Assembly: GCF_023369855.1 (NCBI RefSeq) | Contig: NZ_JAMBPP010000002.1 | Span: forward strand, 118,438 to 182,437 | Length of the DNA: 64,000 nt | Direction: 5' to 3' | Source of the DNA: Actinotalea alkalitolerans | GTDB lineage: Bacteria; Actinomycetota; Actinomycetes; Actinomycetales; Cellulomonadaceae | Part shown: in pieces, positions 51,626-59,619 of the stretch | Numbering within the stretch: position 1 is the stretch's first letter | How the letters are laid out: the number at the start of each line of letters is the position of its first letter | Made by a program: the position numbers and the translations under genes | Notes under the pieces: generated by a model | Told to the model about the DNA's origin: nothing | Database searches by the model: none | What the model saw: only the letters and a program-made list of their open reading frames with translations

Positions 51626-52407
51626 GTCACCACGACCGGCGCATGGTCGCTCCAGCGCTCCTCGTAGGTCGGCGCCCGGTCCACCTCGACCGTGCGGGCC
51701 ACCTCGGCCAGAGCCGGGCTCGCCAGCTGGTAGTCGATGCGCCACCCGGCATCGTTCGCGTAGGACTGCCCGCGCCAGGACCACCAGGTGTACGGCCCCG
51801 GTCCCTCGCCGCCGAACCGACGCCCCAGGTCCACCCAGCCGCCGGCGAACCACCGGTCGAGGTAGGCACGCTCCTCGGGGAGGAAGCCCGCGGCCTTGAG
51901 GTTGCCCTTCCAGTTCTTGATGTCGGCGTTGCGGTGGGCGATGTTCACGTCCCCGGCCACGACGACCCTGCCGCCCCCGGCGCGCAGCTCGGCCAGCCGT
52001 GCGGTCACCAGGTCCAGGAACAGGTACTTCTCGGCCATCGACGGCGTGCCGACCGTCCCCGAGTGGATGTACGTCGAGACGACGGTCAGCGGCTCGCCGT
52101 CGGGCAGCTCGAGGTCCGCCTCGACCCACCGACCGGTGTTGACCGGGACGCCCTGGTCCAGCCCGATGCGGATCGCGCTCATCGGCAGGCGGGAGGCGAT
52201 CGCGACACCGGCACGCCCCTTGATCTCGCACGCGGCGTGGGCGAGGTCCCACAGGTCGGGCGACAGGAAGTCGCCCACCATCTCCTGCGGCGCCCGGACC
52301 TCCTGCAGCAGCAGGACGTCGGGCTTGCGCTCGTCGAGCCAGTCCCCCATCCCCCGGCGGAAGGCGGCACGGATGCCGTTGACGTTGGCGGTCGCGATGG
52401 TCAGCAC
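51613..52407 (-). CDS. xthA: Exodeoxyribonuclease III
   Basis: Exonuclease III/AP endonuclease of about 264 residues acting in base excision repair. Motifs: ATANVNGIRAAFRRG, LLQEVRAPQEM with the metal-binding Glu, STYIHSGTVG, VVAGDVNIAHRNADIKN, GWRIDYQLASPAL and WSDHAPVVV with the catalytic Asp-His. The GTG at 52407 matches the family N-terminus and lies six bases after TTGGAT; a GTG at 52425 would add six residues. Its end overlaps the MFS gene on the other strand by 13 bases. Confidence 0.92.
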   Translation of the reverse strand: MLTIATANVNGIRAAFRRGMGDWLDERKPDVLLLQEVRAPQEMVGDFLSPDLWDLAHAACEIKGRAGVAIASRLPMSAIRIGLDQGVPVNTGRWVEADLELPDGEPLTVVSTYIHSGTVGTPSMAEKYLFLDLVTARLAELRAGGGRVVVAGDVNIAHRNADIKNWKGNLKAAGFLPEERAYLDRWFAGGWVDLGRRFGGEGPGPYTWWSWRGQSYANDAGWRIDYQLASPALAEVARTVEVDRAPTYEERWSDHAPVVVTYEV

Positions 52408-52483
52408 CAGGACATCCAACCTCACACCACCGACATGCCCGACATCCTCGCGACCGGTCGACGACGCAGACCGCGCCGCCTCC

Positions 52484-53476
52484 TCAGCGCAGCGCGGCCT
52501 CGGCCGAGTCGACCACGTTGGCCAGGAGCATCGCGCGGGTCATCGGACCCACCCCACCCGGGTTGGGCGAGATCCACCCGGCGACCTCACGGACCCCGGG
52601 GTCGACGTCACCGACGAGCCGGGCCCGTCCGGTGGACTCGTCCACGCTCCGCGAGACCCCGACGTCGAGCACGACCGCACCGGGCTTGACGTCCTCCGCC
52701 CGGACGATCCCCGGCACCCCCGCGGCCGCCACGATCACGTCGGCGGTGCGCAGGTGGGCGAGCAGGTCACGCGTCCCGGTGTGGGTCAGCGTCACCGTCG
52801 CGTTGTGCTCCCGGCGGGTCAGCAGCAGCCCGATGCTGCGCCCGACCGTGGTCCCTCGACCCAGCACCACGACGTGGGCGCCGTTGACGCTCAGCCCGTA
52901 CCGCCCCAGCAGCTCGAGGATGCCTCGCGGGGTGCAGGGCAGGGGTGAGTCGATCGGCTCGTTGACCCGCAGCACGAGCCGACCGAGGTTGGTGGGGTGC
53001 AGGCCGTCGGCGTCCTTGCGCGGGTCGATGCGCTCGAGCACCGCGTTGACGTCGATGCCCCGGGGCAGCGGGAGCTGGACGATGTAGCCCGTGCACGCCG
53101 GGTCGGCGTTGAGCCGGTCGATCGCCGCCTCGACGTCGGCCTGGGTCGCGTCGGCCGGCAGGTCCTCACGGATCGAGGCGATCCCCACCTCCGCGCAGTC
53201 GCGGTGCTTGCCGCCCACGTAGGCGCGCGAGCCGGGGTCGTCACCGACCAGGACCGTGCCGAGCCCGGGGACCACGCCCTGCTCACGCAGCGCGGCCACC
53301 CGCACCGCGAGCTCGGCCTTGATCGCAGCCGCCGTCGCCTTGCCGTCCAGGACCTGCGCGGTACCGGTCGGGCTCGCCGTCTCGGCCGTGCCCACGGCGC
53401 CGTCGGGCAGGGCCTCGTCGGTCGCCACCGGTGCCGCGGCGTCGGTCAGGCCGGCGCCCTCGTCGCTCGCCGTCAC
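52484..53476 (-). CDS. folD: Bifunctional methylenetetrahydrofolate dehydrogenase/cyclohydrolase
   Basis: Cytosolic enzyme converting 5,10-methylene-THF to 10-formyl-THF. Catalytic block [17 protein letters not shown] (Tyr and Lys), then [30 protein letters not shown], the NADP loop [13 protein letters not shown] and the end [17 protein letters not shown]. The protein has 330 residues; about 40 N-terminal residues rich in Ala/Thr/Asp precede the normal start region ([15 protein letters not shown]) and are unusual. The GTG at 53476 overlaps the glyA stop as GTGA; internal GTG codons are possible starts. Cotranscribed with glyA under the ZTP riboswitch. Confidence 0.93.
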   Translation of the reverse strand: MTASDEGAGLTDAAAPVATDEALPDGAVGTAETASPTGTAQVLDGKATAAAIKAELAVRVAALREQGVVPGLGTVLVGDDPGSRAYVGGKHRDCAEVGIASIREDLPADATQADVEAAIDRLNADPACTGYIVQLPLPRGIDVNAVLERIDPRKDADGLHPTNLGRLVLRVNEPIDSPLPCTPRGILELLGRYGLSVNGAHVVVLGRGTTVGRSIGLLLTRREHNATVTLTHTGTRDLLAHLRTADVIVAAAGVPGIVRAEDVKPGAVVLDVGVSRSVDESTGRARLVGDVDPGVREVAGWISPNPGGVGPMTRAMLLANVVDSAEAALR

Positions 53477-54750
53477 TGCTGCAGACCCGGGTAGAGCGGG
53501 AAGCCGTCGGTCAGGGTGCGCACCCGTGCGGCCAACGCGTCGACGTCGGCCCCCTGACCCTGGACCAGGGCCGTGGCGATGATGTCGGCGACCTCACGGA
53601 ACTCGGGGTCACCGAACCCGCGGGTGGCCAGGGCGGGGGTGCCGATGCGCAGGCCCGAGGTGACGCGCGGGGGGCGCGGGTCGAAGGGCACCGAGTTGCG
53701 GTTCACCGTGATCCCGGCCGCGTGCAGCAGGTCCTCGGCCTGCTGACCGTCCAGGGCCGAGCTGCGCAGGTCGACCAGCACCAGGTGCACGTCAGTGCCA
53801 CCGGTGAGCACCGAGGCGCCGGCCGCGGCGACGTCCGGGGCTGCCAGGCGTTCGGCGATGATCCGGGCGCCGTCGATGGTGCGCTGCTGCCGCTCGCGGA
53901 ACCCCTCGGTCGAGGCGATCTTGAAGGCCACCGCCTTGGCCGCGATGACGTGCATCAGCGGCCCGCCCTGCTGGCCCGGGAACACCGCCGAGTCGATCTT
54001 CTTGGCGAGCGCCTCACGGGTCAGGATGAATCCCGAGCGGGGGCCGCCGATGGTCTTGTGGACCGTCGAGGAGACGACGTCGGCATGCGGCACCGGGGTC
54101 GGGTGCAGGCCCGCGGCGACCAGGCCGGCGAAGTGCGCCATGTCCACCCACAGCGAGGCGCCGACCTCCTGCGCGATCGAGGCGAAGGCCTCGAAGTCGA
54201 GCTGGCGCGAGTAGGCCGACCATCCGGCGATCAGCACCCGGGGGCGGTGCTCGAGCGCTGCGGCACGCACCACGTCCATGTCCACCAGGTAGGTCTGCGG
54301 GTCGACCCCGTACGCGGCGACGTCGTAGAGCTTGCCCGAGAAGTTGAGCTTCATGCCGTGGGTGAGGTGCCCACCGTGGGCGAGCTCGAGACCGAGGATC
54401 TTGTCCCCCGCGCTGGCCAGCGCGTGCAGGACGGCGGCGTTGGCCTGCGCCCCCGAGTGCGGCTGGACGTTGGCGTGGTCGGCACCGAACAGCGCGACGG
54501 CCCGCGAGCGGGCGAGCTCCTCGGCGACGTCGACCTGCTCGCAGCCGCCGTAGTACCGCTTGCCCGGGTACCCCTCGGCGTACTTGTTGGTCAGCACCGA
54601 GCCCTGGGCCTGCAGGATCGCGCGCGGCACGAAGTTCTCGCTCGCGATCATCTCGAGGGTCCCGCGCTGGCGGTCCAGCTCGCCGTCCAGGACGGCGGCG
54701 ATCTCCGGGTCCAGCTCGGACAGGGACTGGTTCATGACATCGGAGCTCAT
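53473..54750 (-). CDS. glyA: Serine hydroxymethyltransferase
   Basis: PLP enzyme of 425 residues making glycine and 5,10-methylene-THF from serine. Typical blocks: [57 protein letters not shown], the cofactor Lys in [13 protein letters not shown], and [19 protein letters not shown]. The ATG at 54750 has GAGGAGAAGC directly before it; a further upstream ATG has no support. First gene of glyA-folD, with about 150 bases of leader holding a ZTP riboswitch, which ties the operon to one-carbon shortage. Confidence 0.96.
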   Translation of the reverse strand: MSSDVMNQSLSELDPEIAAVLDGELDRQRGTLEMIASENFVPRAILQAQGSVLTNKYAEGYPGKRYYGGCEQVDVAEELARSRAVALFGADHANVQPHSGAQANAAVLHALASAGDKILGLELAHGGHLTHGMKLNFSGKLYDVAAYGVDPQTYLVDMDVVRAAALEHRPRVLIAGWSAYSRQLDFEAFASIAQEVGASLWVDMAHFAGLVAAGLHPTPVPHADVVSSTVHKTIGGPRSGFILTREALAKKIDSAVFPGQQGGPLMHVIAAKAVAFKIASTEGFRERQQRTIDGARIIAERLAAPDVAAAGASVLTGGTDVHLVLVDLRSSALDGQQAEDLLHAAGITVNRNSVPFDPRPPRVTSGLRIGTPALATRGFGDPEFREVADIIATALVQGQGADVDALAARVRTLTDGFPLYPGLQQ

Positions 54751-54828
54751 GCTTCTCCTCGCCTCAGCAGTGCATGTGGGGATCCCGGGATCGGTCCGGG
54801 CACACACACGTGGTGTGGTGACCGAAGG

Positions 54829-54902
54829 GCCCAGGCGTACGACCCGAAGTCTGCTGCTGCGTCGCTCCCCGGTGGTGACCCACCCGTTCGCCAGTTGCGA
54901 CG
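54829..54902 (-). ncRNA. ZTP (pfl) riboswitch controlling glyA-folD
   Basis: The minus strand carries the pfl motif: P1 CGTCGC/GCGACG (54902-54897 with 54865-54860), AACTGGCGAACGGGTGGG and CCACCGGGGAGCGAC within the first domain, then after a variable linker the conserved CGCCTGGGC (54837-54829) that forms the pseudoknot. ZTP riboswitches sense ZTP/ZMP, the purine intermediate that builds up when 10-formyl-THF is short, and turn on folate genes. A -10 box TAGGCT (54913-54908) puts the transcript start at the aptamer's 5' edge. CGCCT could also pair with AGGCG next to the glyA ribosome binding site, suggesting translational control. Confidence 0.88.
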
Positions 54903-54930
54903 GGCCCAGCCTAGCAACCGCGGCGCGGGG

Positions 54931-55461
54931 TCAGGTCGTCGACCCGGTCGTGGCTGCCAGACGGGCGGACCACACGGGCCGCAGCGCCTCGTACCGCGCC
55001 TCCCAGGTCACCCCCGCGGGGCGGTCCGGGTCGACCTGCGACGACGCCCCGACAGGCAGCGACTCGTCGAGCTGCTCGAGATAGGCCTGCCATCCCGGTG
55101 CGTACCCCGTCTGGGCGATCCCGTCGTGCTGGAGCACCAGGAGCGCCCCCTCGGGGTGCTCGGTGACCGTGACGGTGACCGTGCTCGGCGCGACCCCCTC
55201 GTACTCCCAGGTCGTGACGTAGCGGTGCGGCGGGTCGCACTCGGTCACCGTGCCCGAGCAGTAGACCGATCCGTCCGTCTCGTGCGCGTCCCAGCGTCCG
55301 CCGAGGCGCAGGTCACCGGTGTAGGTGGTCATCCACCGGGCGAGGCGCGCGGGCTCGGTCACCGCGCTCCAGACGTCGGGGACGGTGGTCGCGTAGACCC
55401 GGTCGAAGGTGAGGTCGACGAGCTCGCCGCGGCGGGCGACGGAGCCGAAGGTCGTGGTCAT
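54931..55461 (-). CDS. SRPBCC (AHSA1-like) family protein
   Basis: Protein of 176 residues with the START-like fold of the Aha1 C-terminal group: LVDLTFDRVYATTVPDVWSA, VTEPARLARWM, RWDAHETDGSVYCSGTVTE, ENVE-type strands and WEYEGVAPSTVTVTVTEHPE, and the final helix with GYAPGWQAYLEQLDESL. Such proteins bind small hydrophobic ligands; function unknown. AGGAGGAG lies before the ATG at 55461, which overlaps the stop of the ArsR gene as ATGA. ArsR-SRPBCC pairs are common and usually regulate themselves. Confidence 0.88.
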   Translation of the reverse strand: MTTTFGSVARRGELVDLTFDRVYATTVPDVWSAVTEPARLARWMTTYTGDLRLGGRWDAHETDGSVYCSGTVTECDPPHRYVTTWEYEGVAPSTVTVTVTEHPEGALLVLQHDGIAQTGYAPGWQAYLEQLDESLPVGASSQVDPDRPAGVTWEARYEALRPVWSARLAATTGSTT

Positions 55462-55814
55462 GTGCGGTCTCCTCCTGGGTCGGTCGTGCTCGGGCGTTCG
55501 TGCACGCCCCGGGCGATCTCGGTGTCGAGCGCGTCCAGCCGCTGCGCCCACAGGGACCGGTACCGGTCCACCACGGACTCCAGGTCCTCGATCACCGCCC
55601 GGTCCAGGCTGTAGATGCGGCGTGGGCCGTCGGCGCGGCGGGTGACCGTGCCGGCGTCACGCAGCACCCGCAGGTGGCGGGCGACCGCGGGCTGGCTGAT
55701 CCCGAACTCCGCCTCGACGACTGCCGAGACCTCACCGGCAGGCCGGTCGCCCGCGGCGAGGATCTCGACGAGCCGCCGTCGGACCGGGTCGCCGAGGACG
55801 TCGAGTGCGTGCAC
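55458..55814 (-). CDS. ArsR family transcriptional regulator
   Basis: Small regulator of 118 residues. The winged helix is complete: ALDVLGDPVRRRLVEILAAG, EVSAVVEAEFGISQPAVARH and LRVLRDAGTVTRRADGPRRI. No metal-binding cysteines are present, as is usual in the group paired with SRPBCC proteins. The GTG at 55814 is chosen because TACGCT ends six bases upstream and a perfect palindrome overlaps that box. It heads the two-gene operon with the SRPBCC protein and probably represses it. Confidence 0.9.
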   Translation of the reverse strand: MHALDVLGDPVRRRLVEILAAGDRPAGEVSAVVEAEFGISQPAVARHLRVLRDAGTVTRRADGPRRIYSLDRAVIEDLESVVDRYRSLWAQRLDALDTEIARGVHERPSTTDPGGDRT

Positions 55815-55821
55815 CCGAGGA

Positions 55822-55845
55822 GCGTATAACCAAACGCTTATACGC
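55822..55845. promoter_or_regulatory. Operator of the ArsR-SRPBCC operon
   Basis: Perfect inverted repeat GCGTATAA-N8-TTATACGC. It overlaps the -10 box (TACGCT, 55826-55821) of the leaderless arsR transcript, so the repressor would block its own promoter. It also lies ten bases from the end of the acetyltransferase gene. Confidence 0.75.
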
Positions 55846-55854
55846 GGTAGTCCC

Positions 55855-56379
55855 TCAGCCGGTGGGGTCGGTGGCCCCGACGACGCCGTCCAGGTCCAGG
55901 TCGCCACCGCCGAGGAACTTGCGCAGGTAGGCATAGGTCAGGTCACCCGCCGTCTGGTCGTGCTGGTGGGTGTAGCCGTGCTTCTCGTACAGCGCCAGGT
56001 TGTGCACCGAGTCGCGGCCGGTGAAGACCCAGACCTCAGAGGTGTCCTCGGGCAGGTACGGCAGGATCGCGAGCAGCAGCTGGGTGCCGATCCCCTGCCC
56101 CTGCAGGTCGGGGGCGACAGCGAGCCTGCCGAGGGTCGCCTTCTGCCCCTCGAGGAGCACCCTGATCGACCCGACCAGACGGTGCCCTGCCCACCCGCCC
56201 AGGGTGATCACCCCGTCGGTGGCCAGGTCGGCACGCAGCTCGGCGAGGGTCTGGGTGAGCGGAGGGATGCTCGGATCGCCGTAGACCTGGGCCTCGGTCA
56301 CGAAGGCCGCCCGGCGCAGCGTGAGGAGCTCACCTGCGTCCTCGGCGGTGACGGGCCGGATGCTGACCTCGGTGCTCAT
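55855..56379 (-). CDS. GNAT family N-acetyltransferase
   Basis: Protein of 174 residues. The GNAT core is visible: SIRPVTAEDAGELLTLRRAA at the N-terminus, strand 4 ATLGRLAVAPDLQGQGIGTQ with the acetyl-CoA pyrophosphate loop QGQGIG, and VHNLALYEKHGYTHQHD in motif B. The substrate is unknown. CACCAT ends six bases before the ATG at 56379, weak support for a leaderless start. It is followed by the ArsR operon in the same direction but across that operon's own operator. Confidence 0.87.
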   Translation of the reverse strand: MSTEVSIRPVTAEDAGELLTLRRAAFVTEAQVYGDPSIPPLTQTLAELRADLATDGVITLGGWAGHRLVGSIRVLLEGQKATLGRLAVAPDLQGQGIGTQLLLAILPYLPEDTSEVWVFTGRDSVHNLALYEKHGYTHQHDQTAGDLTYAYLRKFLGGGDLDLDGVVGATDPTG

Positions 56380-56568
56380 GCCCTCATGGTGGCACCCCGC
56401 CCGTCCCGGTCGCACCCGAGGCTCCCCTGACGAGACACCACCCTGATCCCTCCCAACCCCACCCGCCGCGGAGTCGTGTGAGGTTTCGGTCGCGATGCGC
56501 AGCGCCAACCTCACCCGATCGCGACGGCGAGGCGCGGGTGCGCCGCTCGGCTCGGCTAGCGTGTGCGC

Positions 56569-57459
56569 GTGAACAACGCCGGGCAGCACACCACCTCGAG
56601 CCCCGCAGGACCGACGCCCACCCACTGGGTGCTCAGCCTGTCCTGCCCCGACCGCCCGGGCATCGTCCACGCCGTGGCCGGCCTGCTCGCCGAGCACGGC
56701 GGCAACATCACCGAGTCCCAGCAGTTCGGCGACCCGCTCAGCGGGCTGTTCTTCATGCGGGTCCAGGTCGAGTCGACGGTCTCGGGCGAGGAGCTCAGCG
56801 CGGCCATGGCCGAGCTCGCCGACCAGTTCTCGATGACGTGGAGCCTGGACGTGGCCGGTCGGCCGATGCGCACCGTGGTCATGGTCTCCACGGCCGCCCA
56901 CTGCCTGCACGACCTGCTCTTCCGCCAGCAGTCCGAGAAGCTGCCCGTCGAGATCGTGGCGGTCGTGTCCAACCACACCGACCTGGCCGGGGTCGCCGGG
57001 TTCTACGGGATCCCCTTCCACCACGTGCCGGTCACCCGCGACACCAAGCCGCAGGCCGAGGCCCGGCTGCTCGAGCTCGTGGACGAGCTCGACGTCGAGC
57101 TCGTCGTGCTCGCGCGGTACATGCAGATCATCTCCGACCCGCTGTGCCGCGAGCTCAGCGGGCGGATGATCAACATCCACCACTCGTTCCTGCCCAGCTT
57201 CAAGGGGGCGCGCCCCTACGCCCAGGCCCACGACCGCGGGGTCAAGCTCATCGGGGCCACCGCGCACTACGTCACCGGCGACCTGGACGAGGGACCGATC
57301 ATCGAGCAGGACGTCGAACGGGTCGACCACAGCCGCACCGTCGAGGACCTCGTGGCCCTCGGGCAGGACGTCGAGCGTCGGGCGCTGGCCCGGGCCGTGC
57401 GCTGGCACGCCGAGCACCGCGTGCTGCTCGACGGCCACCGCACCATCGTCTTCCGCTGA
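56569..57459 (+). CDS. purU: Formyltetrahydrofolate deformylase
   Basis: Enzyme of 296 residues releasing formate and THF from 10-formyl-THF. An N-terminal ACT domain (VLSLSCPDRPGIVHAVAGLL) precedes a formyltransferase-like domain with PVEIVAVVSNHTDL, then FYGIPFHHVPVT, the catalytic region INIHHSFLPSFKGARPY and GATAHYVTGDLDEGPIIEQD. It balances the one-carbon pool with glyA-folD nearby. TAGCGT ends six bases before the GTG at 56569, so I prefer it to the GTG at 56563. The stop region is duplicated in tandem. Confidence 0.94.
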   Translation: MNNAGQHTTSSPAGPTPTHWVLSLSCPDRPGIVHAVAGLLAEHGGNITESQQFGDPLSGLFFMRVQVESTVSGEELSAAMAELADQFSMTWSLDVAGRPMRTVVMVSTAAHCLHDLLFRQQSEKLPVEIVAVVSNHTDLAGVAGFYGIPFHHVPVTRDTKPQAEARLLELVDELDVELVVLARYMQIISDPLCRELSGRMINIHHSFLPSFKGARPYAQAHDRGVKLIGATAHYVTGDLDEGPIIEQDVERVDHSRTVEDLVALGQDVERRALARAVRWHAEHRVLLDGHRTIVFR

Positions 57460-57484
57460 GGCGGCCGTCCTCCGCTGAGACGGC
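57447..57484. repeat. Tandem duplication of the purU stop region
   Basis: CGTCTTCCGCTGAGGCGGC (57447-57465) is followed directly by CGTCCTCCGCTGAGACGGC (57466-57484), with two changes. The purU stop TGA lies in the first copy. Confidence 0.88.
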
Positions 57485-57488
57485 GACA

Positions 57489-57506
57489 GCCGGCCGCGGG
57501 GCCGGC
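57489..57506. terminator. Short hairpin between purU and the sugar permease gene
   Basis: GCCGGCC and GGCCGGC form a seven-base stem around GCGG in the convergent gap, and could end both transcripts. Confidence 0.45.
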
Positions 57507-57514
57507 ACCCACCC

Positions 57515-58768
57515 TCAGCGTGGCGCGACGCCGGTCCGTCGCCGTCGGCCCAGCGAGTCGATCGTCACCGCGAGCGCGAGCACCACGCCGGTGACGATGT
57601 AGCGGATCGAGCTGTCCAGGTTGAGCAGCGTCAGCCCGCTCGCGATCGAGTGGATGACCAGCACGCCGAGCAGCGCCGACCAGGCCGAGCCGCGCCCGCC
57701 GAACAGGCTCGTGCCGCCGATCACCGCCGCGGCGATCGCCGTGAGGTTGAGGTCGGACCCTCCGGTGCCCTGGTTCGCGGCGGCGAGCCGACCCGCCGAG
57801 AGCACCCCGCCCAGCGCCGCGAGGGCCGCGCACGCCATGAAGCACGAGACGTACACCCGACGCACCGCGAGCCCGGCCCGTCGGGCGGAGTCGACGTTGC
57901 TCCCGATCGCCCGCACCGAGCGACCCCAGCGGGTACGCCGCAGCAGCAGGTCCGTCCCGGCGACGAGCCCCAGGAAGACCGCGAACATCGCACCGACCCC
58001 GCGGTTGAGGTTGAGGTAGGCGACCGGGGCGAGCAGCACCACCAGCAGGACCGCCGAGCGGACGACGATCGTCCCGACCGAGGCCGCGGCGAGCTCGGCG
58101 CTCTCGCGGCGCTGCTTCTCGACCACGCGCGACCCGGCGTACGCGAGCACGACGCCGGCGACGAGCGCGTAGGAGGCCACCGGGTGCAGGAAGGTCTGCT
58201 GGCTGAAGCGGACCAACCAGGACTCGTACGGGAGGTTGATCGACCCGGTCGAGCCGAGCACCCGGACCTGAAGGCCCAGCGCGACCAGCAGGCCGGCCAG
58301 GGTGATGACGAAGCTCGGGACTCCCAGCCGGGTGAACATCACCCCGTAGAGCGCCCCGACCGCCGCGCCGAGCACGACGGCCGCCCCGACCGCGACGGCG
58401 AGCGGCCATCCCTGCTGCACCGAGCCGACGGCGACCACCGCCGCCGCGAGCCCGCTCACCGCGCCGACCGACAGGTCGATCTGACCGACCAGCAGGACCA
58501 GCACGATGCCCAGGGCCACCACCCCGGTGGTGGCCGACTGCATGGTGAGGTTGACCAGGTTGTCGGGCGAGAGGAAGTTGCTGTTGAACGCCTGGAAGAC
58601 CAGGGCCAGCACGATCAGCGCGACCACCACGGGCAGGGCACCGAGCTCACGCTGACCACCGGCGCCCCAGGGTGCTCCGCCGTGCCGCCAGCTCGAGGTC
58701 CCCCCCGCGGGCCGCTGGGCCGCTCCACCCGGCGCGGTCAGCGTGCCGGCGAGTCCGTGCGAGCTCAT
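57515..58768 (-). CDS. Sugar ABC transporter permease (RbsC/XylH type)
   Basis: Membrane protein of 417 residues with about ten to twelve helices, for example PVVVALIVLALVFQAFNSNF and GVVALGIVLVLLVGQIDLSV. The segment IDLSVGAVSGLAAAVVA is the family hallmark, as is AAVIGGTSLFGGRGSAWSALLG near the end. The length fits XylH, which is longer than RbsC. Last gene of the ROK-led operon, its ATG overlapping the ATPase stop (ATGA). With its partners it should import a pentose or related monosaccharide. Confidence 0.92.
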   Translation of the reverse strand: MSSHGLAGTLTAPGGAAQRPAGGTSSWRHGGAPWGAGGQRELGALPVVVALIVLALVFQAFNSNFLSPDNLVNLTMQSATTGVVALGIVLVLLVGQIDLSVGAVSGLAAAVVAVGSVQQGWPLAVAVGAAVVLGAAVGALYGVMFTRLGVPSFVITLAGLLVALGLQVRVLGSTGSINLPYESWLVRFSQQTFLHPVASYALVAGVVLAYAGSRVVEKQRRESAELAAASVGTIVVRSAVLLVVLLAPVAYLNLNRGVGAMFAVFLGLVAGTDLLLRRTRWGRSVRAIGSNVDSARRAGLAVRRVYVSCFMACAALAALGGVLSAGRLAAANQGTGGSDLNLTAIAAAVIGGTSLFGGRGSAWSALLGVLVIHSIASGLTLLNLDSSIRYIVTGVVLALAVTIDSLGRRRRTGVAPR

Positions 58769-59619
58769 GAGGTCTCCCCTCGGGGGTGGCGGGGCTGCGC
58801 CGCCCGGGAGCCCCCGGACAGGGCGGGACTCGCCCCGGTGATCGCGGCGATGATGTCCTCGTAGCGGGCCGTGTCGGCGTCGAAGTCCCCGTTGAGCCGA
58901 CCGCGCCGCAGCACCACGACCCGATCGGCCACGGCCTGCACGTCGGCCATGTTGTGGCTCACGAGCACCACCCCGTGCCCACGGTCACGCAGCCGCTCGA
59001 CGAGGTTGAGGACCTCGGCCGTCTGGGTGACGCCCAGCGCTGCCGTCGGCTCGTCCAGGATCACCACCCGAGGCTCACCGAGCAGGGCGCGGGCGATCGC
59101 CACGGCCTGCCGCTGACCGCCGGACAGGGTCGCGACGGGCACCCGCACCGAGGGCACCCGGGCGGCGAGCTGGGCCAGCAGCCGCCACGCCTCACGCTCC
59201 ATGGCGATCTCGTCGAGCACCGGGCCCCGGCGCACCTCGTGGCCGAGGAAGAGGTTCTCCACGACGTCGAGGTCGGCGCACAGCGCGAGGTCCTGGAACA
59301 CCGTCGCGATGCCCAGCTGGCGGGCCACCGCGGGGCTGCCCAGCTGGACCGGGACGCCCTCGAGCATCACCTCCCCGGAGTCGGGGACCGTGACGCCCGA
59401 CATCACCCCGACCAGGGTCGACTTGCCCGCGCCGTTGTCCCCCACCACCGCGACCACCTCGCGGGCGTGCACGTCCAGGTCGACGTCGACCAGGGCACGC
59501 ACCGCGCCGAAGCTCTGCGAGACACCCCGCAGGGAGAGCACCGCGGGCGGACGGGCCGAGACGGGCGCCGTCCGCGGGGCCGGCCCGGTGGGGCGGGGGG
59601 AAGGGACGTGCGGGTTCAT
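58765..59619 (-). CDS. Sugar ABC transporter ATP-binding protein with one ATPase domain
   Basis: ATPase of 284 residues: SLRGVSQSFGAVRALVDVDL, Walker A GDNGAGKSTLVGVMSG, Q-loop IATVFQDLALCADLDVVENL, signature LSGGQRQAVAIARALL, Walker B VVILDEPTAALGVTQTAEV and H-loop VLVSHNMADV. The sequence belongs to the RbsA/XylG group, where the usual protein is a fusion of two such domains (~500 residues). Here a single domain must form a homodimer, as in FrcA-type systems. The ATG at 59619 overlaps the binding-protein stop. Confidence 0.92.
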   Translation of the reverse strand: MNPHVPSPRPTGPAPRTAPVSARPPAVLSLRGVSQSFGAVRALVDVDLDVHAREVVAVVGDNGAGKSTLVGVMSGVTVPDSGEVMLEGVPVQLGSPAVARQLGIATVFQDLALCADLDVVENLFLGHEVRRGPVLDEIAMEREAWRLLAQLAARVPSVRVPVATLSGGQRQAVAIARALLGEPRVVILDEPTAALGVTQTAEVLNLVERLRDRGHGVVLVSHNMADVQAVADRVVVLRRGRLNGDFDADTARYEDIIAAITGASPALSGGSRAAQPRHPRGETS

